The translations under genes and the position numbers were made by a program. From positions 4,526,001-4,590,000 of the forward strand of contig OY970387.1 of the NCBI GenBank assembly GCA_963719485.1: a stretch of 64,000 nt of DNA, written 5' to 3'. Shown one piece after another: positions 25,800 through 34,363 of the stretch (its first letter is position 1; every line of letters begins with the position of its first letter). The notes below the pieces were generated by a model. That model made no database searches and was not told the DNA's origin. It worked only from the letters and a program-made list of their open reading frames with translations. Origin of the DNA: Bog-473 sp963719485 (GTDB taxonomy: Bacteria > Actinomycetota > Acidimicrobiia > Acidimicrobiales > RAAP-2).

Positions 25800-26949
25800 T
25801 GCAACGACCGCCACAGGTCGATGTGCGCCTGGGCCGCGCCGCTCCATGTGCGCGCCGATGCGTGCGCGACGCCCCGGCGCGCCAGGTCCGCCCGCAGGGT
25901 GTCGTCGGTCAGGACGGCAGCCAGCCCGCCGGCGATGTCGTCGACGTCGAGCGGGTCGACGACCCGCGCCGCCGCGGGCTCCGCCTCACCGAGGTCGTGC
26001 ACGCTCGGCACCTCGTCGGACACCACGGTCGGAAGCCCGGCGCGCATGGCCTCCAGGGGCGGCAGGCCGTAGCCCTCGGTGAGCGGAACGTAGGCAAAGG
26101 CACGGGCCCGGCGGTAGAGCTCGGCCAGCACCGGGTCCGGGACGGCGCCGGTGAAGACGACGTGGTCGGTCGGGAGCGGCTCCGCCGGCGACGGGCCCCA
26201 TCCGTCGGGTCCGACGATCACGAGTGACCACGGTCCCGGCAGCGAGCCACGGACGCGGCCGAACGCCCGCACGAGCCGGTCCAGGTTCTTGCGCGGCTCG
26301 AGCGTGCCGACGGTGAGGAGGAATTCCCCCCGACCCCCACGCGGCGGAGGAGGTCCTCGGCCGCCACGGGATCGGGAGCAGGCAGGTGATCGGCGCCGCT
26401 CGGCACGACCGTGACTCGGCTCGCCGCGATACCCGTCGCCGTGAGGTCGGCGGCGACCAGTCGGGACGGGACCACCAGCGACGCCCCGGAGGCATCGGCG
26501 CGGGCCAGTGCGGCCTCGTGCCACCGCAGTCCCCGCCTCGTCGTCGCCTCGGGATGGCGGCGCCATGCCACGTCGTGGACGGTCACGACCGGCCGCGCCC
26601 CGCTCGAACGGCGGAGCCGGGGCGAGGCCAGGGACACCGAGTGCACGATGTCGAAACCCTCCGGAGCGTGGGACAGACCGTGGTCCCAGGCCAGGGTCAG
26701 GAGCCGCCCGGGGAGCCGCGACGTGATGGTCAGTCGCCCGAAGGCCGCGAGCGCGTCGTCGTCATCCCCCGGTGACCGGCTGGCCAGGAGCGTCACCTCG
26801 ACGGGATCGTGCCGGACCGGATCATCCTGGGCCGAGCACTCGTCCAGCCCGTTGAGGAGGCCGCGCGCGTAGGCGCCGATGCCGCCGGGCACGCGCCGGC
26901 GGAGCTGCTCGACGGCCAGGAGCACGGTCGGCGTCGATCGTTCAGCCAC
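25796..26949 (-). CDS. Glycosyltransferase family 4, broken by a 1-base frameshift
   Basis: The N-terminal half (start GTG 26949, LLAVEQLRRRVPGGIGAYAR to AAEDLLRRVGVG) and the C-terminal half (EFLLTVGTLEPRKNLDRLVR to EGYGLPPLEAMRAGLPTVVS) are both well conserved but lie in different frames. They join in a run of six C at 26326-26331; one more C would restore one protein of 384 residues. The gene overlaps its upstream neighbour by 8 bases and its downstream neighbour by 4. The split is either a homopolymer sequencing error or a fresh inactivating mutation. With the frame restored it would be a normal GT-B enzyme. Confidence 0.82.
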
Positions 26950-28112
26950 GGCGGTCCGCCGCGTCGCGATAGAGCGCCTCGAGGCCTTCGCCGCAGCGCT
27001 CCCACGTGTAGCGCGCGCACCAGGCCGTGCCGGCGGCAACGAGGCGACCGCGCAAGGCCTCGTCGCCCAGGACCGCATCGAGCGCATCGACCAGCCCCTC
27101 GTCGTCGCCTGCATCGACCAGCAGGGCACCGTCACCGAGCACTTCGGGCAATGATCCCGCACGCGTCGCCACGACCGGCACGCCGGCCCGCATGGCCTGC
27201 AACGGCGGAAACCCGAATCCCTCGTAGAGGGAGGGGTAGACCAACACGCTGGCGTGCCCGAGCAGCGCGGCCAGTTCCGCGGGCTCGACCCAGCCCGTGC
27301 GGACGATCCTGTCCCGGGCCGCCGACGCTGCCACGGCCGACGCCACCGCCTGCTCGCCCCAGCCAGGCGGCCCGGCGAGGACGAGCGCGACATCCGCATG
27401 GCGGTCAGCGAGCGCGCTCGAACGCCCGAACGAGACCCGGCAGATCCTTGCGGGGCTCGGCTGTCCCGATCGCCAGGCAGTAGCGCCCCGTCCCGGGAGG
27501 GATCCGCGCCAGCGCCGCTGCCGTCTCCGTCGCCGTCGGGGCGGGCAGGTCGGGGACCCCGGGGTGGACGACCCGGACCCGACCGGGATCGGCCCCGAAG
27601 GCCTCGACCACCTCACCGGCCACGAAAGCCGAGTCAGTGTGGACCCACGCCCCGCGGCCGAGGGCACGCCCGATCAGCCCCGGGTAGGCGAGCGTCGCCT
27701 CGTTGCACAGCTCGGGATGGTGCAACGGAGTCAGATCGTGCACCGAGACCAACGCGGCGGCACGGTGGGTCGGCGGCACGAGGAAGTTGGTCCCGTGGAC
27801 GACGTCGGTGGTGCCGATGAACCACTCGAGCGGTGGCCCGTCCCGGCGGCGCCACAGCGCGTGGAGGGGCCGGGCCGGCATCGGGCGCTGTCGGGCCGCG
27901 ACGCCGGCGGGCACTCGCCCTTCGATCAGCCGGCGCCGGCGCCAACTCACGGCGTAGGCCCGCACGTCCAGGGCCGGGCGGTCCGCCAGCGCCGCCAGGG
28001 CGCCCTGGCAGAACGCACCGACCCCGGTGGGCAGGCCGAGCAGTGGGGTGGCGTCGAGCGCGACCCGCAGGCGTGCCGGCTCCGTGGCCCGGGACGTGTC
28101 GACGGTGCTCAG
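26942..28112 (-). CDS. Glycosyltransferase family 4, broken by a 1-base frameshift; no standard start codon
   Basis: The N-terminal half (RVALDATPLLGLPTGVGAF to GTAEPRKDLPGLVRAFERAR) runs into TGA, while the C-terminal half (LADRHADVALVLAGPPGWG to EGFGFPPLQAMRAGVPVVA) continues in another frame. Removing one base near 27405-27417 gives RAFERLADRHADVALVL and a 389-residue GT-B protein. The frame has no ATG, GTG or TTG near the N terminus. The first candidate is CTG 28112, which overlaps the SDR stop as CTGA, exactly like the GTGA/ATGA couplings of its neighbours. Function as for the other two glycosyltransferases. Confidence 0.8.
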
Positions 28113-28936
28113 GCCGAGATCGCCCCGTCGATGGAGAGGATCGCCCCGGTCACGTAGTCCGCTTCGGACGAGCCGAGGTAGGCGAACGCGCCGGCGATCT
28201 CGTGCGGGAAGGCGAACCCGATCGGCGTCATCAATCGCTCGATCAGCTTGAAGTCCGCGTCGGCGGGCGGGCCGAAGTTGTGGATGATCGGCGTGTCGAC
28301 GCCGCCGGGCGCCACGCCGTTCACGCGCACGCCCCGCGCCATGTACTCGACGGCCAGGGCCTTGGTGAGCATCTTCACGCCGCCCTTCGAGGCGCAGTAG
28401 GCCGCCGAGTAGGGCTGGCCGATGACGCCCGCCGTCGAGACGGTGTTGACGATGGCGCCACGGTGTTCGAGCATGCCGGGCAGCACGGCGCGGCACATGA
28501 GGAAGGTGCCGGTCAGGTTGACCGCGATGATCTTGTCCCAACCGCTGAGGGACTGGTCGGGTGTGTGGGCGAACCCGCCGATACCGGCGATGTTGCACAG
28601 GTTGGTGATGGGACCGAGTTCCTCCCCGGCCCGGGCCACGACCGTGGCGACGGCGTTCTCGTCGGTGACGTCGCAGCGCAGCGCGATGGCCCGCCCGCCC
28701 GCGCCGGCCGCCTCCCGGTTGATTTCGCCCGCCACCGTTTCGATGGCGTCGGTGGCCACGTCGAGGCAGGCCACGGCGCCGCCCTCCGCGGCCAGGCGAC
28801 GCGCCGTGGCGCGCCCGATGCCCGAGCCGGCGCCGGTGACCAGCGCCACCCGTCCCGCGTAGCGACCAGGGGTGATCGCCTCCGGGGCGGTCCCCCGGTT
28901 GGGATCGGACTCCCCGACTCTGGTCGTGGGGCTCAT
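28109..28936 (-). CDS. SDR family oxidoreductase
   Basis: A classical short-chain dehydrogenase/reductase of 275 residues. The NAD(P)-binding VTGAGSGIGRATARRLA is near residue 35 and the Asp of CLDVA favours NAD. CNIAGIGGFAH is the NNAG equivalent. The catalytic triad is Ser in NTVSTAGV with YCASK near residues 175-180. It is a 3-hydroxyacyl or alcohol dehydrogenase-like enzyme with unknown substrate. ATG 28936 has GAAGGAG upstream and overlaps the acyl-CoA ligase stop (ATGA). Its position between a ligase and glycosyltransferases suggests lipid-linked or glycolipid metabolism. Confidence 0.92.
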   Translation of the reverse strand: MSPTTRVGESDPNRGTAPEAITPGRYAGRVALVTGAGSGIGRATARRLAAEGGAVACLDVATDAIETVAGEINREAAGAGGRAIALRCDVTDENAVATVVARAGEELGPITNLCNIAGIGGFAHTPDQSLSGWDKIIAVNLTGTFLMCRAVLPGMLEHRGAIVNTVSTAGVIGQPYSAAYCASKGGVKMLTKALAVEYMARGVRVNGVAPGGVDTPIIHNFGPPADADFKLIERLMTPIGFAFPHEIAGAFAYLGSSEADYVTGAILSIDGAISA

Positions 28937-30588
28937 GCGCGCTCCTTCTCGTCTTCTTCTCCGGTCGGGCCACTGCCTAGCACCCCGGCGCCGGGACGAC
29001 GATTCTGCGCCCGGTCCGTGCGCCGCTCGTCCGCGCCGCGCTCGGCCAGCGCGGCCAGGCGGACCGGGTCGACCTTCATCATCGGGGTCAGCGGCAGCTC
29101 GTCCACCACCACCAGCGCGTCCGGGGCCTTGTAGTCGGACAGTTCCCGGGCGCAGTGCGCACGCAGATCGGCGAGCTCGGGCTGCGTGCCGGCGGCGGCG
29201 ACGACGACGGCAACGCCGACTTCGCCCAGGACGTCGTCGGGCACCCCGACCACGGCGGCGCGCGCCACGGCGGGGTGCGACGAGAGGGCTTCCTCGACCT
29301 CGGCCGGATACACGTTGTAGCCACCCCGGATGTAGCGCTCGTGCGCCCGCCCCGCCAGCTGCAGGTTGCCCTCGGGGGTCAGGCGTCCGAAGTCTCCGGT
29401 GGTGAGCCACCCGTCCGGGGCGAGAACGGTGCTCGTGGCCGTAGCATCGACGAGCTCGCCGACCCCGCGCCCCCGCCCCGGGCCCCGGCCCCAGTACCCG
29501 CGCATGGCGGCCCCGGACCGCAGGAGGACCCGTCCCACCGAGCCGTCGGGCACCGGCGTCCCGCCGTCGTCGACGATTTTGAGCTCGACCCCGGCCACCG
29601 GTCGGCCCACCGTTGTCGCCACCTCCTCGTCCGATGACGTGAGCGTGGTGCCGGTCCCGAGCGACGACTCCGTCGACGTGTAGCGGACGACCACGGGCAC
29701 CCCGAAGCGCCGGCGCACCTCGGCCACCATGGACGCCGTCATGCGCGCCGCGCCGGTCCCGGCGACGCGCAGGGCACCCAGGTCGGCGCGTGCGAGCTCC
29801 CCGCTGGCCAACATGAGCGCCCACTGCGTCGGCACGCCCTGGGCGACGGTCACCCGCTCATCCGCCATGACGCGGATGGCGTCGTCGGCCCGCCACGGCG
29901 TGGGAGTGATGATGGTCGTCACCGCATTGGCGATCTCGTCCCAGGCGCGTGTCATGTAGCCGACGTGGGCGAACGGCAGCGGCGAGAGCCTGCGATCCCC
30001 CGGCTGGCTGAGCACGTCGGTACCCCGGGCCACCGCGGCGAGGTTGGCGTGGTCGAACACGGCCCCCTTGGGATCGCCCGTGGTCCCGCTGGTCCACACC
30101 ACAGCCACCGGATCGGAGGATGCCAGTGGGGTCCGGGTACCCCGCCCCTCCCCGGACCACCACGTCCGGGCCTCCCCACGGTCGACGACGATCCCCGTTT
30201 CCGCCGGAGGAACCTGGGCCACGTCAGGGTCGACCACGATCATCACCGGCTTGGCCCGGTCCACGATGGAGGCCATCTCGCCGGCTCCCATGCGGGGGTT
30301 GATCCCCGACGTGATGGCCCCCAGGCGGAGCAACGCGGCGTAGAGCACTGCGTACTCGATGCACGAGGGCAGGAGCAGTCCGACGACGTCCCCCTTGACC
30401 ACGCCCCGGCGCGCCAGCTCCCCGGCCACACCGTCGGCGGCCCGGTCCCACTCGGCGAAGGTGAGGGTACGGCGGCCGCCTCGCCCGTCGGGCTCGACGT
30501 ACGCCTCGACGTCGCCGTTGACCTGTGCCGCTTCCCGCAGGACCGACACCACGGTCTCGTGGCGATCCGAGGGGATGCGCACTGGCAT
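28933..30588 (-). CDS. AMP-dependent acyl-CoA synthetase/ligase
   Basis: A 551-residue ANL-superfamily adenylating enzyme that activates a carboxylic acid as acyl-AMP, then CoA thioester. The P-loop-like A3 motif WTSGTTGDPKGAVFDHANL is near residue 165, A5 YTSTESSLG near 300, A7 DGWLTTGDFGR near 395, A8 ERYIRGGYNVYPAEVEE near 420, and the A10 lysine in PLTPMMKVDP. All motifs are intact. The substrate could be a fatty or aromatic acid. It is the first gene of the six-gene operon and diverges from cofD across only 66 bases. Confidence 0.93.
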   Translation of the reverse strand: MPVRIPSDRHETVVSVLREAAQVNGDVEAYVEPDGRGGRRTLTFAEWDRAADGVAGELARRGVVKGDVVGLLLPSCIEYAVLYAALLRLGAITSGINPRMGAGEMASIVDRAKPVMIVVDPDVAQVPPAETGIVVDRGEARTWWSGEGRGTRTPLASSDPVAVVWTSGTTGDPKGAVFDHANLAAVARGTDVLSQPGDRRLSPLPFAHVGYMTRAWDEIANAVTTIITPTPWRADDAIRVMADERVTVAQGVPTQWALMLASGELARADLGALRVAGTGAARMTASMVAEVRRRFGVPVVVRYTSTESSLGTGTTLTSSDEEVATTVGRPVAGVELKIVDDGGTPVPDGSVGRVLLRSGAAMRGYWGRGPGRGRGVGELVDATATSTVLAPDGWLTTGDFGRLTPEGNLQLAGRAHERYIRGGYNVYPAEVEEALSSHPAVARAAVVGVPDDVLGEVGVAVVVAAAGTQPELADLRAHCARELSDYKAPDALVVVDELPLTPMMKVDPVRLAALAERGADERRTDRAQNRRPGAGVLGSGPTGEEDEKERA

Positions 30589-30642
30589 GGCGGGCGGCGA
30601 TGGTACCAGGGCTGGCCGGAAAGGCCGGGGGCCGGTCGCTCC

Positions 30643-30648
30643 TATGCT
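30643..30648 (+). promoter_or_regulatory. -10 element (TATGCT), leaderless promoter of cofD
   Basis: TATGCT, 6 bases, then GTG 30655, with no Shine-Dalgarno sequence. It lies within the 66-base divergent spacer shared with the acyl-CoA ligase. Confidence 0.5.
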
Positions 30649-30654
30649 CGCGAC

Positions 30655-31602
30655 GTGCTGGTGGCCCTCTGCGGCGGCGTCGGGGCCGCTCGAATGCTCT
30701 CCGGGCTCGTCCATGTCGTGCCGGCCGACGACATCACCGCCATCGTCAACGTCGGCGACGACATGGTGCTGCACGGGCTCCACATCAGCCCCGACCTCGA
30801 CACCGTCACCTACACCCTCGCCGGCTTGGACAACCGCGAGACCGGGTGGGGCGTGGCCGGCGAGAGCTGGACGGTCATGGACGAGCTGGCCCGGCTGGGT
30901 GGCGAGGACTGGTTCCGTCTGGGCGACCGTGACCTGGCCACGCACCTGTTCCGGACGGGCCGGCTGCGGGCAGGTGCGCCACTGAGCACGGTCACGGCAG
31001 AGCTGGGCCGCCGGCGCGGTGTCGGCGTGCGGCTGCTGCCCGTGACCGACGACGCGCTGCGGACCCGGGTCACGCTGGCCGAGGCGAGCTCGTTGGGCCC
31101 GCCGGGGACAGAGGTGGGCTTCCAGGACTACTTCGTGCGGCTGCGCCACGACGTCACGGTCCGGACCGTACGTTTCGAAGGTGCCGAGGCGGCCCGCCCG
31201 GCGCCCGGCGTCATGGAGTCGCTCGGTGACGCGGACGCCATCGTGGTCTGCCCGTCGAACCCCGTGGTCTCGATCGGCCCCGTTCTCGCCGTCCCCGGCG
31301 TCCGCGACATCCTCGTGGCGCGCCGGTCACAGGTCGTCGCCGTCTCGCCCATCGTGGCCGGGGCCGCGCTCAAGGGCCCCGCCGACCGGCTCATGGCCGA
31401 GCTCGGCACCGAGGCGTCCGTGGTCGGCGTGGCCCGGCTGTACGCGCCCTGGGTCGGCACACTCGTGGTCGACGTCGCCGACGCCTCCCATGCCGCGGCC
31501 ATTGAGGCCGAGGGTGTGCGCTGCGTCGTGGCGCCCTCGGTCATGAGCACGCCGGAGCGGGCTGTGGACCTGGCCCGGGTGGTGGTCGATGCCGCGGGCT
31601 GA
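30655..31602 (+). CDS. cofD: 2-phospho-L-lactate (phosphoenolpyruvyl) transferase CofD/FbiA
   Basis: A 315-residue CofD enzyme that joins the activated phospho-C3 acid to the riboflavin-derived Fo to make (dehydro-)F420-0. It begins with the nucleotide-binding ALCGGVGAARMLSGL. NVGDDMVLHGLHISPDLDTV and VCPSNPVVSIGPVLAVPG are diagnostic. It overlaps cofE by 14 bases, as fbiA-fbiB do in mycobacteria. The start GTG 30655 is inferred from the strand beginning and from TATGCT 6 bases upstream. The product serves the LLM oxidoreductases of this window, among others. Confidence 0.95.
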   Translation: MLVALCGGVGAARMLSGLVHVVPADDITAIVNVGDDMVLHGLHISPDLDTVTYTLAGLDNRETGWGVAGESWTVMDELARLGGEDWFRLGDRDLATHLFRTGRLRAGAPLSTVTAELGRRRGVGVRLLPVTDDALRTRVTLAEASSLGPPGTEVGFQDYFVRLRHDVTVRTVRFEGAEAARPAPGVMESLGDADAIVVCPSNPVVSIGPVLAVPGVRDILVARRSQVVAVSPIVAGAALKGPADRLMAELGTEASVVGVARLYAPWVGTLVVDVADASHAAAIEAEGVRCVVAPSVMSTPERAVDLARVVVDAAG

Positions 31603-32320
31603 GGGCGTCCACGTGTTCCCGCTCGGCGGTATCGGAGAGGTGACACCGGGGACGGACCTGGCTGCGCTGATTGCCGGCGCCGTCGCGCCGGCCGACCCCG
31701 AAGGGCTCGAACTCTTGAACGGCGACGTGATCGTGGTCACCCAGAAGATCGTCTCGAAGGCGGAGGGCCGTCTGGTCGCACTTGATCACGGCGACCCGGA
31801 GGCCAAGGTGGCGTTGGTGGAACGGGAGTCCGTGCGAGTGCTGCGTCGCCGGGGCGACCTGGTGATCAGTGAGACGCGCCATGGCTTCATTTGCGCAAAC
31901 GCCGGCGTCGACCTGTCCAACGTGGCGGACGGGACCGCGGCGTTGCTCCCCGAGGACTCGGACCGCTCGGCGCGCGCAATCCGCGCCGGGCTCCAGCACG
32001 CCTTCGGGCTCGAGCTCGGCGTCATCGTGTCAGACACCTTCGGGCGACCGTGGCGCCGCGGTGTCACCGATGTCGCCATCGGGTGCGCCGGCGTGGCCGC
32101 CGTCGTCGATCTGAAGGGCACGACCGACGCCGGTGGTCGCGAGCTCGTGGCCACCGAGATCTGCGTCGCCGACGAGCTGGCATCGGCGGCGGAACTCGTG
32201 ATGGGCAAGGACCGTGGCGTCCCCGTCGCCGTCGTGCGCGGCGCGCCGCCGGAGTGGCTGCGGCCGGCCTCGGTCCGCGCCGAGGTGATCCGGCCCCCTG
32301 ACGAAGACCTCTTCCGCTGA
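31589..32320 (+). CDS. cofE: Coenzyme F420-0:L-glutamate ligase CofE
   Basis: A 243-residue GTP-dependent ligase adding gamma-linked glutamates to F420-0. Typical segments are VFPLGGIGEVTPGTDLAALI at the N terminus, VVTQKIVSKAEGR, HGFICANAGVDLSN and VIVSDTFGRPWRRGVTDVAIG. It corresponds only to the N-terminal domain of mycobacterial FbiB; the C-terminal nitroreductase-like domain that reduces dehydro-F420-0 is absent and must be encoded elsewhere if required. It is the second gene of the cofDE unit and ends 2 bases from the convergent epimerase. Confidence 0.95.
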   Translation: MPRAEGVHVFPLGGIGEVTPGTDLAALIAGAVAPADPEGLELLNGDVIVVTQKIVSKAEGRLVALDHGDPEAKVALVERESVRVLRRRGDLVISETRHGFICANAGVDLSNVADGTAALLPEDSDRSARAIRAGLQHAFGLELGVIVSDTFGRPWRRGVTDVAIGCAGVAAVVDLKGTTDAGGRELVATEICVADELASAAELVMGKDRGVPVAVVRGAPPEWLRPASVRAEVIRPPDEDLFR

Positions 32321-32322
32321 CC

Positions 32323-33273
32323 TCAGTCCGCTCTGGCGCGCACGAACTCGAGCACTGCACGAGTTCCGTCGTCCAGCTCGGTCCAGGCGCGCCAGCCGAG
32401 CTGGATCGCCGCGCGCTCCACGTCAAGGCTGGAGCGGAGCAGCTCGCCCGGGCGAAGGGGGGCCAAGACGGACGTCACGTCGGTGCCGGCCTGCGACGCC
32501 ATGGCGCTCAGGAGCTCGTTGACCGACGTCTCGCGCCCCGTCCCGATGTTGCACACGAGACCTCCCCCGCGTGTCGCGGCCCGCACGAAAGCGTCGACGA
32601 CGTCGTCGACGAACACGAAATCCCTCGTCTGCTCCCCGTCACCGAAGATCGTGACCGGCTGTCCCCGCAGGATGCGCTCGGCGAAGATGGCGACCACACC
32701 TGCCTCACCGTGGGGATCCTGCCGGGGCCCGTAGACGTTCCCGAGGGCCAGGGCGCAGAACTCGAGAGAGTGCAGCTCCCGGTAGGCCACCAAGTAGTCG
32801 ATGACCGCCTTCTTGGCGACGCCGTAGGGCGACAACGGTTGCTGGGGGTGCGATTCACGGACCGGGAGGTCCTCGAAGGCGGGCTCGCCGTACAGCGTGC
32901 CGCCGCTGGCCGCGAAGACCACCCGCTCGGCCTCGGCCTGGCGGGCCCCCTCCAGGACGTTGAGCGAGCCGACGACGTTGACCGTGGCGTCGAAGGCCGG
33001 GCGGGCCACCGAGACCCGGACGTCGGCCTGGGCGGCGAGATGGAAGACCAGCTCGGGACGCCGACGCGCCATGAGCTCGATGACCGCAGGCGCGCTGATG
33101 TCGAGGTGGTGGATCGTGAGCGACCGCCCCGCGCTCCCGCGCGCTTCGGCCAGGTTCGACAGGGAGCCTGTCGAGAAGTCGTCGACGACGTCGACCTCGT
33201 GCCCTTCGACGAGCAGGCGGTCGACCAGGTTGGACCCGATGAACCCGGCGCCTCCGGTCACCAGCGTGCGCAT
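32323..33273 (-). CDS. NAD-dependent UDP-sugar epimerase (GalE-like extended SDR)
   Basis: A 316-residue extended SDR. The N-terminal VTGGAGFIGSNLVDRLL binds NAD and VDDFSTGSLSNLAEA is typical of UDP-glucose 4-epimerases. The Ser is in FAASGGTLYG and the Tyr/Lys in SPYGVAKKAVIDY. NVYGPRQDPHGEAGVVAIF further supports the GalE/UDP-sugar branch. It lies 12 bases downstream of the sugar-nucleotide pyrophosphorylase on the same strand, so the two make and convert one activated sugar. The exact sugar is not readable. Confidence 0.92.
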   Translation of the reverse strand: MRTLVTGGAGFIGSNLVDRLLVEGHEVDVVDDFSTGSLSNLAEARGSAGRSLTIHHLDISAPAVIELMARRRPELVFHLAAQADVRVSVARPAFDATVNVVGSLNVLEGARQAEAERVVFAASGGTLYGEPAFEDLPVRESHPQQPLSPYGVAKKAVIDYLVAYRELHSLEFCALALGNVYGPRQDPHGEAGVVAIFAERILRGQPVTIFGDGEQTRDFVFVDDVVDAFVRAATRGGGLVCNIGTGRETSVNELLSAMASQAGTDVTSVLAPLRPGELLRSSLDVERAAIQLGWRAWTELDDGTRAVLEFVRARAD

Positions 33274-33285
33274 GCCCTGGCCTTT

Positions 33286-34363
33286 CTAGCCTGACACGCG
33301 CTCGCCGTCGACCAGCGTCCCCGAAGAGACCACCGCGTCGGCGCCGAGGACGGAGACCGCCCGGACGTCGCCCCTCTGGCCGACGATCGACCGCGGGCCC
33401 ATCACGGAACCCGCGACCTTGGCGTCCGCCGCGACGTGACATCCGTCCATGAGCACCGAGTCCACGATGGAGGCACCGGTGGAGACCACCGTCCCGCGTC
33501 CGAGGATGCTGCGCTCGACCCGCGCGCCCTCCTCGATCACGCAGCCGGACAGGACGACCGAGGGACCGACCACCACGCCCTCGACGTCGCTCTCGCTCTC
33601 CATCAGGACACCGTCGCCGCGGTCGACCACCTCCGGGTTCACGATCGGCCCGCGCTTCTGGTTCACGTAGTCGAAGTTGGCCTCGAGGTACGCGGCCGGT
33701 GTCCCCGTATCGAGCCAGTAGTGGTCGTCCGAGCGCGGCGAAGAGGCCGCGGTCCCGCACCATGGCGGGAAAGGTCTCCCTCTCGATCGACACTCGACCA
33801 CCCTCGGGAATCCGTTCGAGCACGGAGGGCTCGAGCACGTACGTCCCCGCGTTGATTTCGTTCGTCGGCGCTTCGTCACGCGGCGGCTTCTCGACGAAGG
33901 CCGTCACCCGCCCGTTATCGTCGGTGGGCACGACGCCGAAGGCGGAGGGATCGGCCACGGGGTGCAGGGCGACCGTCCCCTCTGCGCCGTGGTCGCGATG
34001 GAAGGCCACCAGGGCCGTCAGGTCGAGATCGGTGAGCACGTCACCGTTGACCACCACGAACGTCTCGTCGACGCCGGCGAACGTGGCGGCGAAACGGACG
34101 GCACCGGCCGTGTCAAGGGGCTCGGGCTCGACGGCGTAGGTCACCCCCATGCCCGAGACCCGACTGTCGGGGTAGGCCTCCATGAAGGCATCGGGCAGGT
34201 AGCCCAGCGAAAGGACGGCGTCGTCGATGCCGTGGGAGGCCAGGTGCGCGAGCACCCGCTCGATCATGGGAACGCCGACGATGGGGAGCATCTGCTTCGG
34301 GACCGAGAGCGTCAGTGGGCGAAGCCTCGTCCCCTCGCCGCCGACGAGGACAACCGCCTTCAT
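33286..34363 (-). CDS. Sugar-nucleotide pyrophosphorylase (ManC/GlmU-like NTase with left-handed beta-helix), frameshifted
   Basis: The N-terminal nucleotidyltransferase domain begins KAVVLVGGEGTRLRPLTL with the Lys of SVPKQMLPI, and holds VVVNGDVLTDLDL. It is followed in another frame by YWLDTGTPAAYLEANFDYV and a hexapeptide-repeat beta-helix tail. One extra base near 33733-33742 separates them; with it removed the protein has 358 residues, the normal size for actinobacterial mannose-1-P guanylyltransferase or glucose-1-P thymidylyltransferase-like enzymes. Its ATG overlaps the preceding stop by one base (TAATG). Likely product: GDP-mannose or another NDP-sugar, fitting the phosphomannomutase and epimerase in the window. 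Confidence 0.85.
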
